In this document: positions 43,209 to 52,590 of the stretch, piece after piece
Layout: every line of letters begins with the position of its first letter
How positions within the stretch are numbered: the stretch's first letter is position 1
NCBI GenBank assembly: GCA_964588285.1
Contig: CAZPNX010000009.1
Span: forward strand, 1 to 64,000
Origin: CAZPNX01 sp964588285
GTDB taxonomy: Bacteria; Edwardsbacteria; AC1; EtOH8
Direction of reading: 5' to 3'
DNA length: 64,000 bases
Program-made: the position numbers and the translations under genes
Notes under the pieces: model-generated
What the model was told of the DNA's origin: nothing
What the model saw: only the letters and a program-made list of their open reading frames with translations
Databases searched by the model: none

Positions 43209-44885
43209 CTATTTTATTCTCTCCTCAACTTCGGCCACTGCCTGCCTCAGAATTTCGGCCTCAAACGAGAATTTGGCCCCGGCCGCGGCATAAAGTTGGG
43301 GCAGGGGCCGGGTGCCGCCTAGGGCCAAAGCCTCCTTGTAACAGGCCAGCGCTCCGGACGGGTCTTTGCGTGAATTGGCCCAGATCTGGACCGCACCCAG
43401 CTGGGCCAGCCCGTATTTGATATAGTAGAAGGGATGTATGAAGATGTGCAGCTTGCGCTGCCATCCCGTTCTCCGCACTTCCTCGTACCCGGTAAAATCT
43501 ACTCCTTTTGTGAATCGGCAGTACAACTCGTCCCAGGCCTGATCGCAGGCGTCCGGGTCCACCGCTTCTTTGGGATGGCCGTAGGCCCAATGCTGAAAAG
43601 CGTCTACCACCGCCATGTAGGGCCAGAACAGGACGATACCCTCCAGATGCTCGGCCAGAGCCCGCCCGGCTTCTGCCGGGGAGTAGAACTCCTTTAGATG
43701 GGACGAGGCCAAGAGCTCCATGGCCATCGAAGCCACCTCGTTGAACTCCATGGGGGCCTCTGACTGCTGGACATAGGGCAGGCGGGCGGCGGCCAAGGCG
43801 TGAAAGGCGTGTCCGCTTTCGTGCAGCAGGGTCTGGACATCGTCGTGGACGCCGACCACGTTGGCGAAGATGAAAGGCCGCTTAGCCGCGGCATAGGTGA
43901 TGCAGTAGCCTCCCGGCCTTTTGTTCTTGCGGTTCTCCAGGTCGAGCCGGCCTTCGTCTACCATCATTTCGAACTGCTGGCCCAGCTCGGGATCCATTTG
44001 TCGGAAAATTTTGGAGACCCCGGAGGTCAGCCGGCCCATGTCCCCAAACGGTTTGAGCGGCGGCCGGCCGGCCGGGTCGACGCTGAGGTCCCATGGCCGG
44101 AGCTTCTCTACACCCAGCATTTTTCTGCGCCGCTGGTAAATTCGTTCGGCCGCCGGCACTACCGCTTTTTCGATGGCCTCTCCGAAGGCCAGGCAGTCCT
44201 CGGGCCGGTAATCGAAACGGAGCAATTGTTTCCAGCGATAGTCCCGGTAGTCGGAGAAGCCGGCGTTGCCCCCGATCCTCTGCCTCAGCTCGAAGTACTG
44301 GCTCCAAAGGTCGTTCAAAGCCTGACGGTCGGCCAGCTGCCTTTGGGCGGTCAGCTCCCAAGCCTGTTGGCGCAGCTCGCGGTCCTGTTCCTGGTAGACC
44401 GGCCTTAGCTGGGCCACCGTTCTCTCCTGACCCCGCCACTGCACCGTTTGGGAGCCGGTGATCGAGCTGTATTTGGATCTGAGCTTCTGCTCCTGCGACA
44501 AAAGCGGCAGATTCTCCGGCCTGAAGAGCGAGGCTTCCTCCCGCATCTTTTTAAGCTGGAGCTCGAAGCCTTTCGGACAGAGTCCGCTTTTCAGCAGCTT
44601 TTCCTTAAGCGACTGCTCGGCCTCCTTGAATTGCGGCTGGATGCCATCCAGATAGGCCTCGAAAAGCCTTTTGGCCTCCTGGTCGGCGGTGTCCACCGTG
44701 GTGGCCACGTAGAGCCGGCTGTAAACCTCGTCCACTAACGAGTATATCCGCGACCAGTCGGCCGCCCATTGGCCGACATTGTCCGAAGAAAGCCGCCTTT
44801 GCTGCAGCTCCCGATAGAAGGGCTCGATCTCCGTCCATTGCCAAGAGAGAAGGCCGGAAGAATCAGCGGGCAGATTTTGGAACAT
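43209..44885 (-). CDS. M3-family oligoendopeptidase (PepF/M3B type)
   Basis: 558-residue zinc metallopeptidase of the oligoendopeptidase F group, which cleaves short peptides in the cytoplasm. The active-site motif is H355-E-S-G-H359 in LLHESGHAFHALAA, with the downstream Glu in EFNEVASMAMELLASSHL. The N-terminal helical cap (SLVDEVYSRLYVATTVDTAD) and the substrate-binding tyrosines in HPFYYIKYGLAQLGA are typical. No signal peptide. Its first codons overlap the end of the preceding gene by 23 bp. Confidence 0.93.
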   Translation of the reverse strand: MFQNLPADSSGLLSWQWTEIEPFYRELQQRRLSSDNVGQWAADWSRIYSLVDEVYSRLYVATTVDTADQEAKRLFEAYLDGIQPQFKEAEQSLKEKLLKSGLCPKGFELQLKKMREEASLFRPENLPLLSQEQKLRSKYSSITGSQTVQWRGQERTVAQLRPVYQEQDRELRQQAWELTAQRQLADRQALNDLWSQYFELRQRIGGNAGFSDYRDYRWKQLLRFDYRPEDCLAFGEAIEKAVVPAAERIYQRRRKMLGVEKLRPWDLSVDPAGRPPLKPFGDMGRLTSGVSKIFRQMDPELGQQFEMMVDEGRLDLENRKNKRPGGYCITYAAAKRPFIFANVVGVHDDVQTLLHESGHAFHALAAARLPYVQQSEAPMEFNEVASMAMELLASSHLKEFYSPAEAGRALAEHLEGIVLFWPYMAVVDAFQHWAYGHPKEAVDPDACDQAWDELYCRFTKGVDFTGYEEVRRTGWQRKLHIFIHPFYYIKYGLAQLGAVQIWANSRKDPSGALACYKEALALGGTRPLPQLYAAAGAKFSFEAEILRQAVAEVEERIK

Positions 44886-45840
44886 GTCGGTTCTTTGTGC
44901 CTTTATCGGATGATCTTTCCTGGACCACCAGACTTCCCGGCGACAGGCCGTGGTTTGAGAAGAATTTCAACTTGCCCAGCCGCCAGGTGCGACGCCAGAA
45001 GACGGCCCCGTCGTGCCAGCGTCCCCGGTCGTCCAGACAGCCGGGCCTGCCGCGGTCCAGCGACTGGAAGAGCTCCAGACTGCGCTCCAACCGGAGGCGG
45101 CGCCGGTTGAGTGACAGCTTGGCGCCGAATAGGTGTCCGGCGCGCCGGAACTCGGCGGCCGCCGTTCGGTCCACATGGAGCGAGGCGATGTGGGCCGACT
45201 GGCCGTCGAGAGAGCGCAGGGACCCGGATTCGAACCGCAGCCTGACCGTCTGGGAGTTGCTCTGCTGAATGAAATCTATCCGGTCGGGAAGCAGGGAACG
45301 CCTTCCGTAGCGCTGTTCCTTGGCCATCTCCGAATACCGGGCCAGGGTGGTGCGGCCGGCCAGCTGGTAGGGGTAGTAGTTCTCCACGTAACGCAGGCGC
45401 CAGCGGCCGCTAAGGTGCTGCAGCCCCAGCTCGATGTCGTCCCAGATCTCCTTGCCCACCATGTAGACTCCGAACACCGAGACGATGGCCTCCAACGACA
45501 GCAGCTCCACCGGCCGGAATTCCACGAATACCGCCACCAGAGCCAAGGCCAGCAGGGCTCCGAACAGGTACTTCCCCCTCTCCTCGGCCCTGATGTAGAC
45601 CGAACGCTGCCGGCTGATGATGTCGGACACATACTCTTCGAAGGGCATCAGCCGCAGATGATGGGAGTTCACCCGCCGGCTGTAGGGATAAATCACCAGG
45701 TGGCAGTCGAGAGAGTCGTATCCCTCCAGGGTCTCCAGCCGGTCCAGCTCGATATCATAGATGCCCTGTCTCCCCCGGCCGGCATCAAGTCTGACCTCGG
45801 GGCATTGAAAGGCCTTCGTCGGAGTATCTCTGTTTTTCAC
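44863..45840 (-). CDS. Unrecognised membrane protein
   Basis: 325-residue protein I cannot place in a family. The N-terminal 90 residues are soluble (LDCHLVIYPYSRRVNSHHLR). Two hydrophobic segments follow at about 92-110 (YLFGALLALALVAVFVEF) and 114-130 (LLSLEAIVSVFGVYMVG). The remaining part is Arg-rich and predicted beta (QTVRLRFESGSLRSLDGQSA; LKFFSNHGLSPGSLVVQE). The start is GTG at 45840 with no obvious ribosome binding site. The gene is 28 bp downstream of mutS2 and overlaps the peptidase gene by 23 bp, so the three are probably cotranscribed. Confidence 0.68.
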   Translation of the reverse strand: MKNRDTPTKAFQCPEVRLDAGRGRQGIYDIELDRLETLEGYDSLDCHLVIYPYSRRVNSHHLRLMPFEEYVSDIISRQRSVYIRAEERGKYLFGALLALALVAVFVEFRPVELLSLEAIVSVFGVYMVGKEIWDDIELGLQHLSGRWRLRYVENYYPYQLAGRTTLARYSEMAKEQRYGRRSLLPDRIDFIQQSNSQTVRLRFESGSLRSLDGQSAHIASLHVDRTAAAEFRRAGHLFGAKLSLNRRRLRLERSLELFQSLDRGRPGCLDDRGRWHDGAVFWRRTWRLGKLKFFSNHGLSPGSLVVQERSSDKGTKNRHVPKSAR

Positions 45841-45868
45841 TATTATGGCGCCAAGGCAAGGCTTGAGT

Positions 45869-48208
45869 TTATTTCAGCTCGGCCACCGTCACCCCGTCCT
45901 GACCTTCGTCCCACTGGCCCAAGCGAAATGATTTAATCCTTCCGTCATTGGAGAGAGCCTGCCTGACCGCCTTTCGCAAGGCGCCGGTGCCCTTGCCGTG
46001 GACGATGCGCACCCGTTCCACCCCCAGGTAGACCGCCTCATCCAGATAGCGATCCAATCTCTCCATGGCTTCGTCGGCCCGCATCCCCAAGAGGTGGAGC
46101 TCGGAAGGAAAATCGGTGACCTGGCCGTATCTGGCCGAGCTTTTAGGCCCCTCGGCCTCGGCCTGTTTGGCAATCGTTTGAACCTGATCGCGGCGTACCG
46201 TCATCCACACCGAGCCGGTCTGGACCCTGAGGCGACCCGAGGCGTCGGGTAGCGAGGCCACCGTGGCCCGGCCGTTGGTCATCGGCAGGTAGACCTCCTG
46301 GCCAATAACCAGCTCCATCTTCCTGTTGTCGACCGGCACCATTCCGTCGGTCAAGCCCACGCCCAGCGATTCGGCCGACTGGCCGGCTTCGGCCAGCATC
46401 TGGCGCGATCTTTTAATGCTCTCCTTTGATCCCTGTTCTTGGCGAACCAGGGCCACCGCCTGCTCGGCAGCACTGCGGGCCTTGGCCAACACCTCCTCGG
46501 CCGCCGCTTTCGCCCGTTGGAAAAGCTCTCTCTCCTCCTGCTTCCAGAGTTGGAGCTTTTGCTGATGCAGGGCGGCCAGCTCGGCCGCCTTTTCGGAATC
46601 CTCGGCTGCTCGTCTCTTGGCCTCCTCCAGCTCGGCCTTAACCTTTTCGATATGGGCTATCAAATCCTCCAGATGGACCGATCTGGAATCCAGCCGGCTT
46701 CGGGCATCGGCCACCAGCTTGGCCGGAAGTCCCAGCCTTTCGGCCATCTCCAGCCCGAAACTGGCTCCGGGCAGTCCGGCCTCCAGCCGATAGGTCGGCG
46801 CCAAGCGCTGCCGGTCGAACTGCATGGCCGCATTGGCCATGGCCGGCTGATTTTGGACAAAGGCCTTGAGGGCGGCATAGTGGGTGGTGGTAGGCACCAG
46901 GCAGCCGCGGCCGGTCAGCTCCTCCAGCACTGCCATGGCTAAGGCCGCCCCCTCCCCCGGCTCGGTACCCACTCCGATCTCGTCCAACAGCACCAGGGAA
47001 TGGGCTGTGGCCTGTTCGATTATCTGTGCCATCCGGGTGGCATGCGAGGAAAAGGTGGACAGCGACTGGGCTATGGACTGCTCGTCTCCGATGTCGGCGA
47101 AGATCCCGTCGAAAACCGGCAGGGCGGTGCCCTCGCCGGCCGGGAGGAACAGGCCGCTCTGATGCATCAGGGCCAAAAGCCCGGCTGTCTTCAGCACCAC
47201 TGTCTTGCCCCCGGTGTTGGGCCCGGTGATGACCATGGTGGTCCGGCCGTCTCCCAGCTCCAGATCCAACGGCACCGGGTCCTTGATGGCCGGATGCCTG
47301 GCCTTTATCAGATTCAGATAGTTGCCCGGCGAAATCACCGGACGGACGCAGTCCCAGTCTAAGGCCAGCCGGCCGCGGGCGGCCAACAAATCGAGGCGCG
47401 CCATGATGGAGATATTGGCGCGAAACGGCTCGAGTGACTCCTGCACCCGCCTAGAAAATGCCCGCAGGATGCGCTCCACCTCGTGTTGTTCATCGATCTC
47501 CAGCTGGCGCAGGCGGTTGTTCATCTCTACCGTGGCCAAAGGCTCCATGAAGGCGGTGGCCCCCGAGGCCGAGGTATCGTGGATGATGCCCTTGAACCTG
47601 GTCTTAGAGTCGGCCCGCACCGGCAGCACGTAACGCCCCTGACGCATGGTCACCAGCGGCTCCTGCAATGCCTGGCCCGAGGCGGCCATGATCTCCTCCA
47701 GCTTGCGGTGCACCCGCTCCCTGGCGATCTCGCGCTCCCGGCGGATGCGCCCCAGGTCGGCGCTGGCCCGGTCCGAGACCGTGCCGTCGGGTTCAAAACT
47801 GCGCTCGATATCATCCTCCAGCCGCCGGTCGATCGACAGGCTCTGGGCGATGCCCCACAACAGAGGATAGTCGTCTCTCCTCAACTCCAGCCCGGTGCGC
47901 AGCAGTCTGGCCAGCCTTAGATGCTTTCCCAGGTTTTGCAGCTCCAAAGGATCTAAGACGGCTCCTCTTTCCGAAAGTCCGTCTAGGGACGGCCTCAGGT
48001 CGGACAGCGCCGAAAATTCGAAGCCCACCCCGGCCTCAAGAAGTTTTCCGGCCTCGGAGGTCAGCGCCTGCTCGCCGGCCACCTCCTCGGAGGAACTCGA
48101 GGGAACTATGGCCAGGGCCTCCTCCCGGGCATAGGGCGTCCCGCAGCGCTGAGCCAGGGCCCGGCGCACCAGGTCGAATTCCAATATTTGAAGGCTGTGC
48201 TGATTCAA
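45869..48208 (-). CDS. mutS2: Endonuclease MutS2
   Basis: 779-residue MutS2, an ATPase linked to suppression of recombination and, in some bacteria, to rescue of collided ribosomes. The MutS core and clamp regions occupy about 1-300 (ALDWDCVRPVISPGNYLNLI). Walker A is GPNTGGKT (329-336), the signature is STFSSHATRMAQII, and Walker B is SLVLLDEIGVGTEPGEGAAL. A long coiled coil (about 525-600) leads to a KOW-like segment and a C-terminal Smr nuclease domain (LHLLGMRADEAMERLDRYLD; RIVHGKGTGALRKAVRQAL). The start appears to be TTG at 48208. The 216 bp behind it toward the vWA gene hold nothing recognisable. Confidence 0.95.
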   Translation of the reverse strand: MNQHSLQILEFDLVRRALAQRCGTPYAREEALAIVPSSSSEEVAGEQALTSEAGKLLEAGVGFEFSALSDLRPSLDGLSERGAVLDPLELQNLGKHLRLARLLRTGLELRRDDYPLLWGIAQSLSIDRRLEDDIERSFEPDGTVSDRASADLGRIRREREIARERVHRKLEEIMAASGQALQEPLVTMRQGRYVLPVRADSKTRFKGIIHDTSASGATAFMEPLATVEMNNRLRQLEIDEQHEVERILRAFSRRVQESLEPFRANISIMARLDLLAARGRLALDWDCVRPVISPGNYLNLIKARHPAIKDPVPLDLELGDGRTTMVITGPNTGGKTVVLKTAGLLALMHQSGLFLPAGEGTALPVFDGIFADIGDEQSIAQSLSTFSSHATRMAQIIEQATAHSLVLLDEIGVGTEPGEGAALAMAVLEELTGRGCLVPTTTHYAALKAFVQNQPAMANAAMQFDRQRLAPTYRLEAGLPGASFGLEMAERLGLPAKLVADARSRLDSRSVHLEDLIAHIEKVKAELEEAKRRAAEDSEKAAELAALHQQKLQLWKQEERELFQRAKAAAEEVLAKARSAAEQAVALVRQEQGSKESIKRSRQMLAEAGQSAESLGVGLTDGMVPVDNRKMELVIGQEVYLPMTNGRATVASLPDASGRLRVQTGSVWMTVRRDQVQTIAKQAEAEGPKSSARYGQVTDFPSELHLLGMRADEAMERLDRYLDEAVYLGVERVRIVHGKGTGALRKAVRQALSNDGRIKSFRLGQWDEGQDGVTVAELK

Positions 48209-48424
48209 CTATCTTGGTATTTTAATCGCAGAGCTCGCAGAGGTATTCTAGAGCAAAATCACTGTGGCGCACTACACTTCCCCTCGCCAGTCTCAAATAA
48301 GGCTTATAGGCAGGGAAACTCTGAGCGCTTTGCGACTTAGGCTAAATGACGAATGTTTAGCGGTCTTCAGCAATGAACCGAAAAGTGTTTTTTCGAAACC
48401 CCGTGAATTCTGCCAATTTTTCGG

Positions 48425-49540
48425 TCATTCGAAAGAAAATCCTTTGGCCTTGGCCTGCTCCCGCACTGACTGGATGACGGCGTAGTCTAAGGTCTTGTCG
48501 GATGCCTGCCCCCCCAGCTTGGAGGCCACATACTGCTGGCGCTCCAAATAAAGCTTGCGGATCTTCTCACCGGTCTCGGTCCTTTTTTTATACAATTGAT
48601 CTATGTAATCCCGCTTGGCTTTGGCCGTCTTCTCCCGCAAAACCTTGGGTAGCTGGGAATCGGCAATATTGTCTATGTTGACCTTGCCCGACCGCACCGC
48701 GTCCACCAGGTCCCACTCGGCCGTGTACTGGGCCGATGTCTTGGCCATGGTGCGCTCGGTCAACATCTGGCTGCTGTAGGCCGAGGCATTCCGGTCCTGC
48801 TCCATTTGACGTTCCTTGCCCTTGCGATCGCTGCCGCCCCAGGCCAAAAAGGTGTTGTTCAGCTCACGGTTGAGCTCGGCGATGGCCTCGTCCTGGGGGG
48901 CCTCCACCGCCAACGGCTTTTGCTCCTGGTCGATGTGGCTGTATTTGCCACCGGTCAGCTCGGCCCCGTCTTTCCAGCCGGTGCGGGCGCCCTCCTCCAG
49001 GCTGCCGCAGAAGATGGTGTTGACTGCCACCTCCTTGTTCCTGGCCCGGCCGCAGGCCTGCTTATAGTCCACCTGGCCCTGGGTGAACTCCTCGTTCCCG
49101 GCGATGAAGATCAGTTTCAGATCGCCGTCGATTTTCGACCAGGACAGCTCGTCGGCCGCCGCCTGGATCACCCAGCCGCAATACTCCAGCCCGCCGTTGG
49201 TCTTAAGGCCGAACAGTTGCTCCGAGATCAGGTCCAGATCCCGGGTCAAGGGCGACACCCGCCGGATGTACCCGTGGCTTGATTCCAGGTCGGAGTTGCC
49301 GTATTCATAGAGGGCCACCTCCAGACGCGGCGACTGTCCGCCCTTGCGGGCCAGAGACAGCTCGTTGACGATGCGCCACAGCTGCGACTTGGCCTGCTCG
49401 ATCAATCCGTCCATGCTGTTGCTGGTGTCTAAAAGGATGGCCAGCTGCACCAGCGGACCCTTCTCCTTGACCTGCCCCAGGGCCGGCCCGGCCGCCATCA
49501 GCACGGACAATGCTATAGCCACTGCGTTTCTCTTCACCAT
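48425..49540 (-). CDS. Exported von Willebrand factor A-domain protein
   Basis: 371-residue protein with a signal peptide (about 1-22, VAIALSVLMAAGPALG) and a vWA domain with a complete start of the MIDAS motif, D38-T-S40-N-S42 in AILLDTSNSMDGLI. The domain continues to about residue 200 (LEVALYEYGNSDLESSHG; LKLIFIAGNEEFTQG). The C-terminal half is helical and charged, with LYLERQQYVASKLGG near the end. vWA domains bind partner proteins through a metal; the role here is unknown. AGGAG lies 6 bp before the ATG. The adjacent upstream gene is cvpA. Confidence 0.87.
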   Translation of the reverse strand: MVKRNAVAIALSVLMAAGPALGQVKEKGPLVQLAILLDTSNSMDGLIEQAKSQLWRIVNELSLARKGGQSPRLEVALYEYGNSDLESSHGYIRRVSPLTRDLDLISEQLFGLKTNGGLEYCGWVIQAAADELSWSKIDGDLKLIFIAGNEEFTQGQVDYKQACGRARNKEVAVNTIFCGSLEEGARTGWKDGAELTGGKYSHIDQEQKPLAVEAPQDEAIAELNRELNNTFLAWGGSDRKGKERQMEQDRNASAYSSQMLTERTMAKTSAQYTAEWDLVDAVRSGKVNIDNIADSQLPKVLREKTAKAKRDYIDQLYKKRTETGEKIRKLYLERQQYVASKLGGQASDKTLDYAVIQSVREQAKAKGFSFE

Positions 49541-49644
49541 CTTATCTCCTATTTAAGTGAGAGTTTCTTTCCTGCAAAGTAACTTGAAAGACTCGAAAAG
49601 AAAATTCCTGTTTTCCTGGATTCCTTAAGAGAGCGCTTCGGGCC

Positions 49645-50208
49645 TCAGATCGGCTCCAGCTGCTGCACCTTCTTGGGCTCGGGTTGGTTCTGGAAATCCT
49701 GGTAGATCTCCCTGGCTTTGGGCCACAGCCCCTTGGTATGCTGGTAGACCCAGGGCGCCACCTTGCGCATGGAGCGGATGGCCGCCGAGCGGTCCATCCT
49801 TTGGGAGACATCCTTCGGCAGGGGCACCATGGCCAATAGCAGCAACAGGACGGAGATGATCAGCGCCCCCTTGAGAAGGCCGACAGCCATACCGCCAAGT
49901 TTGTCGGCCAGGTCCAGGGGGGTGGCCTTGATGAGCTTGGACATCAGCCAGCCGACGACGGTGATGGCCAGAAAGACCGCCAGGAACACCACGATGAAGC
50001 CGATGGTGGGGGCGGCCTGCTCCGGTATAGCCGGGATCAGCCCCCTTAAAATTTGCGCCGCCGGACGGTTGAAAAAAACCGCAGCCACAAAGGCTGCCGC
50101 CAGGGCGCCTATGCCCACGATTTCCTGGACCAGTCCCTTGCGGAATCCCAGAAAAACGGCCAAGGCTAAAAGTGCTATAACCGCCAGATCTATCAAGAAC
50201 ATGGTCAT
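49645..50208 (-). CDS. cvpA: CvpA-family membrane protein
   Basis: 187-residue CvpA-like protein with four hydrophobic helices: FLIDLAVIALLALAVFLGFR, IVGIGALAAAFVAAVFF, TIGFIVVFLAVFLAITVVGW and GLLKGALIISVLLLLLAMV. The family is linked to envelope homeostasis and colicin V production in E. coli. GGGGAG lies 4 bp before the ATG. It starts 29 bp after the stop of the M1 peptidase gene. Confidence 0.88.
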   Translation of the reverse strand: MTMFLIDLAVIALLALAVFLGFRKGLVQEIVGIGALAAAFVAAVFFNRPAAQILRGLIPAIPEQAAPTIGFIVVFLAVFLAITVVGWLMSKLIKATPLDLADKLGGMAVGLLKGALIISVLLLLLAMVPLPKDVSQRMDRSAAIRSMRKVAPWVYQHTKGLWPKAREIYQDFQNQPEPKKVQQLEPI

Positions 50209-50237
50209 CAGACTCCCCTATCGTCCTATTGAATCAT

Positions 50238-52496
50238 CTATCTGACACACTCCACCCTGATCGTTGCCGTCCGGCCGTTCCATTCCAAGTTCACCAGGTA
50301 GACGCCGCTGGCGGCCCTCCTCCCGCCGTCGTCCCTTCCGTCCCAGACAGCCGTCTGCCGCCCTGCTTGCCGCTCCCCTTCGACTAGAACCCGCACCAGC
50401 TGGCCCGACAGGTTGTACACCGCCAGACGGGCCCTCCCCGGCGCCGGCAACATGAATTCCAGTGAAACCGGCCCTTGCGACGGATTGGTCCCGGAAAGGT
50501 TCAGGCTGATATCAGAAGCCTTCGGTCCCTCGTCCGCCCCGCCGGCCACCCCGGTGGGCACCCCGCCTTTGTAATTGGAAAATTTGGATTCAAAACAAGT
50601 ATCTTGTCCATAGACGGCCGTCACTTTATAGAAATATGGCGTCCCGGCCACCAGCCCGGTGTCCACATAAACGGTATCCGGGCATATGATCTGATTGATG
50701 CGGGCATAGGTGCCGTTATAGGAACCGGCCCGGTAGATGTTGTAGCCGGCCGGAGCCACGGAATCGGACGTAAATCTGGCCCACCTCAAAGTAAGCTGCC
50801 TGGGGCCTGCGGTTAAAGAGATTAAATTGGGCGCGATATAATTGGCCTCCTTGAGTATCCAGTTATCCGGATCCAATCTGGCCCAGGATATGGCCGAGGC
50901 CTCCTCGAATGAAAACGGTCCGGCCTGGGGGCCGTCCAGCCAAATGACCGTATCCCGTCTCCCGGCCGCGCTGGAGCAGGCCAAAGCCGCCGGCATGGTG
51001 TAGACATTGCCGCTGGTTGACGTTTGCTCTATTTTGACTATGACAGCATTGCTGTCCGGTCTGGTGCGCTGATAGACGATCGCATTATAAATGGGATGCC
51101 CCGGCCAGAGATAGACCCATTGGTTGAAGAACCAGTTCAAGAATGAACCGTAATGTTGCTCGGCTATCCTCTGAAAATCGGCGGTGATTGCCGATCCGAA
51201 GGCAAAGGAATCGCCATAGGCTTGCATCATGGGAAAGAAGGAGGCATCTCCCATCACCCATCTCAGCATGTGCAACACCCAAGCCCCCTTGGCATATTCC
51301 ATAGAATAGTCGTATATCAGGGACATAGGAGGGTTGTATATGGGATAAACATTGGCGTTTCCCGAAAGGGCCCCTGAAAAGTTGTTGTTCATGTAAACCC
51401 CGGGCAGCCGGCCGGTGCGGAATTCGTCATAGACCGCCTCGCAGTAGCTGGCAAAGCCCTCGTTGAGCCAGATGTCGGCCCAGGTGCCACAGGTGACCCG
51501 GTCGCCGAACCACATATGCGACAGCTCGTGGGCGATGCCGTATTGATCGTTGCCGGTGATCCAGCTGCGGATGATGGTGGTCATGTCCTGGTTCTCCATG
51601 CCGCCGTAGATGAAGGGATAGACCGCGGCCATGGCGTATTTGGCAAAGGGGTAGGCTCCGAAGCGGCTGGTGTAGCATTCCATCATCTGGGGAACATAAG
51701 AGAACACATTGCGGGACTGGGCCGAATCCTGTGGCCAGACGAAATACAAAAGGGGCACGGTGTCGCCGCCTGCGGTCCGGGCGGTATCGCTCCAAAAGGC
51801 GTACTGGGAGACATGGAAGGCCATCAGATAGGTGGCGATGGATCGGTCCTCCACCCAGCGCCAGGTGAGCCGGCTGCCCTGGCGGATGGTGTCGGCCAAA
51901 AACCCATTGGCCGCAGAGATGAAGGTGTCGGGCACGGTTATCTCGAAAACGCAGCCGGAATCGGCCTTGTCCCAAGGCTCGTCATAGCAGGGCATCCATT
52001 TGCGGGCGTCCTGGGGCGCGCTGCAGGTGTAGGAAACCGTTTTCGGGGTTTGGCTTGATTTTCCGTAACGGAAATACCCGCGGCCATCGCCATTGTTGGC
52101 GAATATCCCGCCACGGTAGAATATATCCAAAACGAAAGGCTGGCCCTGGCCCTGGCCCCCCAAAGACACCAGCAGGCTGTCCGGCGGCCGGCGGAAACCG
52201 GCATGAAGACCGCCCAGTTTGACCGAATCCACACCCAGACGGACGCAATGCAGCAAAATGGTATCCAGCCCGGCCGTCCGGGAGACCGCAGCTATGGTCT
52301 GCTGTCCATAGAGCGAGTCGTTGTACATGGTTGGCTGCAGTTTCAGATGGTAATGCCGGACATCGTAGCTATGGACCGTGTCGAATCTGGCCCCCGTTGG
52401 CTGGAAGGCCGGCGCCGGCCGGATCTCCCTGGGCACTGCCAGGACGGCTCCCGCAGCCAAGCCGACCAACAATGCGGCGAACACTCTACGCTTCAT
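50238..52496 (-). CDS. Exported M1-family aminopeptidase with FlgD/Ig C-terminal module
   Basis: 752-residue exported zinc aminopeptidase. The start at 52496 is chosen because the signal peptide (MKRRVFAALLVGLAAGAVLA) begins there and GGGAG lies 8 bp upstream. The peptidase domain has the GGMEN exopeptidase motif and HELSHMWFGD with ligands H323, H327 and E346 (WLNEGFASY). An Fn3 domain follows (LTLRWARFTSDSVAPAGYNI; YFYKVTAVYG). The last 75 residues are a FlgD/Ig module (RARLAVYNLSGQLVRVLVEG; ASGVYLVNLEW), probably a secretion-sorting or attachment signal. It should act on peptides outside the cell or on its surface. Confidence 0.92.
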   Translation of the reverse strand: MKRRVFAALLVGLAAGAVLAVPREIRPAPAFQPTGARFDTVHSYDVRHYHLKLQPTMYNDSLYGQQTIAAVSRTAGLDTILLHCVRLGVDSVKLGGLHAGFRRPPDSLLVSLGGQGQGQPFVLDIFYRGGIFANNGDGRGYFRYGKSSQTPKTVSYTCSAPQDARKWMPCYDEPWDKADSGCVFEITVPDTFISAANGFLADTIRQGSRLTWRWVEDRSIATYLMAFHVSQYAFWSDTARTAGGDTVPLLYFVWPQDSAQSRNVFSYVPQMMECYTSRFGAYPFAKYAMAAVYPFIYGGMENQDMTTIIRSWITGNDQYGIAHELSHMWFGDRVTCGTWADIWLNEGFASYCEAVYDEFRTGRLPGVYMNNNFSGALSGNANVYPIYNPPMSLIYDYSMEYAKGAWVLHMLRWVMGDASFFPMMQAYGDSFAFGSAITADFQRIAEQHYGSFLNWFFNQWVYLWPGHPIYNAIVYQRTRPDSNAVIVKIEQTSTSGNVYTMPAALACSSAAGRRDTVIWLDGPQAGPFSFEEASAISWARLDPDNWILKEANYIAPNLISLTAGPRQLTLRWARFTSDSVAPAGYNIYRAGSYNGTYARINQIICPDTVYVDTGLVAGTPYFYKVTAVYGQDTCFESKFSNYKGGVPTGVAGGADEGPKASDISLNLSGTNPSQGPVSLEFMLPAPGRARLAVYNLSGQLVRVLVEGERQAGRQTAVWDGRDDGGRRAASGVYLVNLEWNGRTATIRVECVR

Positions 52497-52590
52497 TCCT
52501 TCCACTCCCTTTGTTCTCCTCTGCTGCATGTTCACGCCCACCCCTTTGTCCCATTCTTATCCAAGGAGGGAATCGAGAGATAGTTTCTGG

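Noticed and set aside
45210..45240. GGATTCGAACC resembling a tRNA T-arm
   Set aside because: It lies within a coding frame and no acceptor stem, D-arm or anticodon arm can be formed around it. No tRNA, rRNA or CRISPR array was found in the window.
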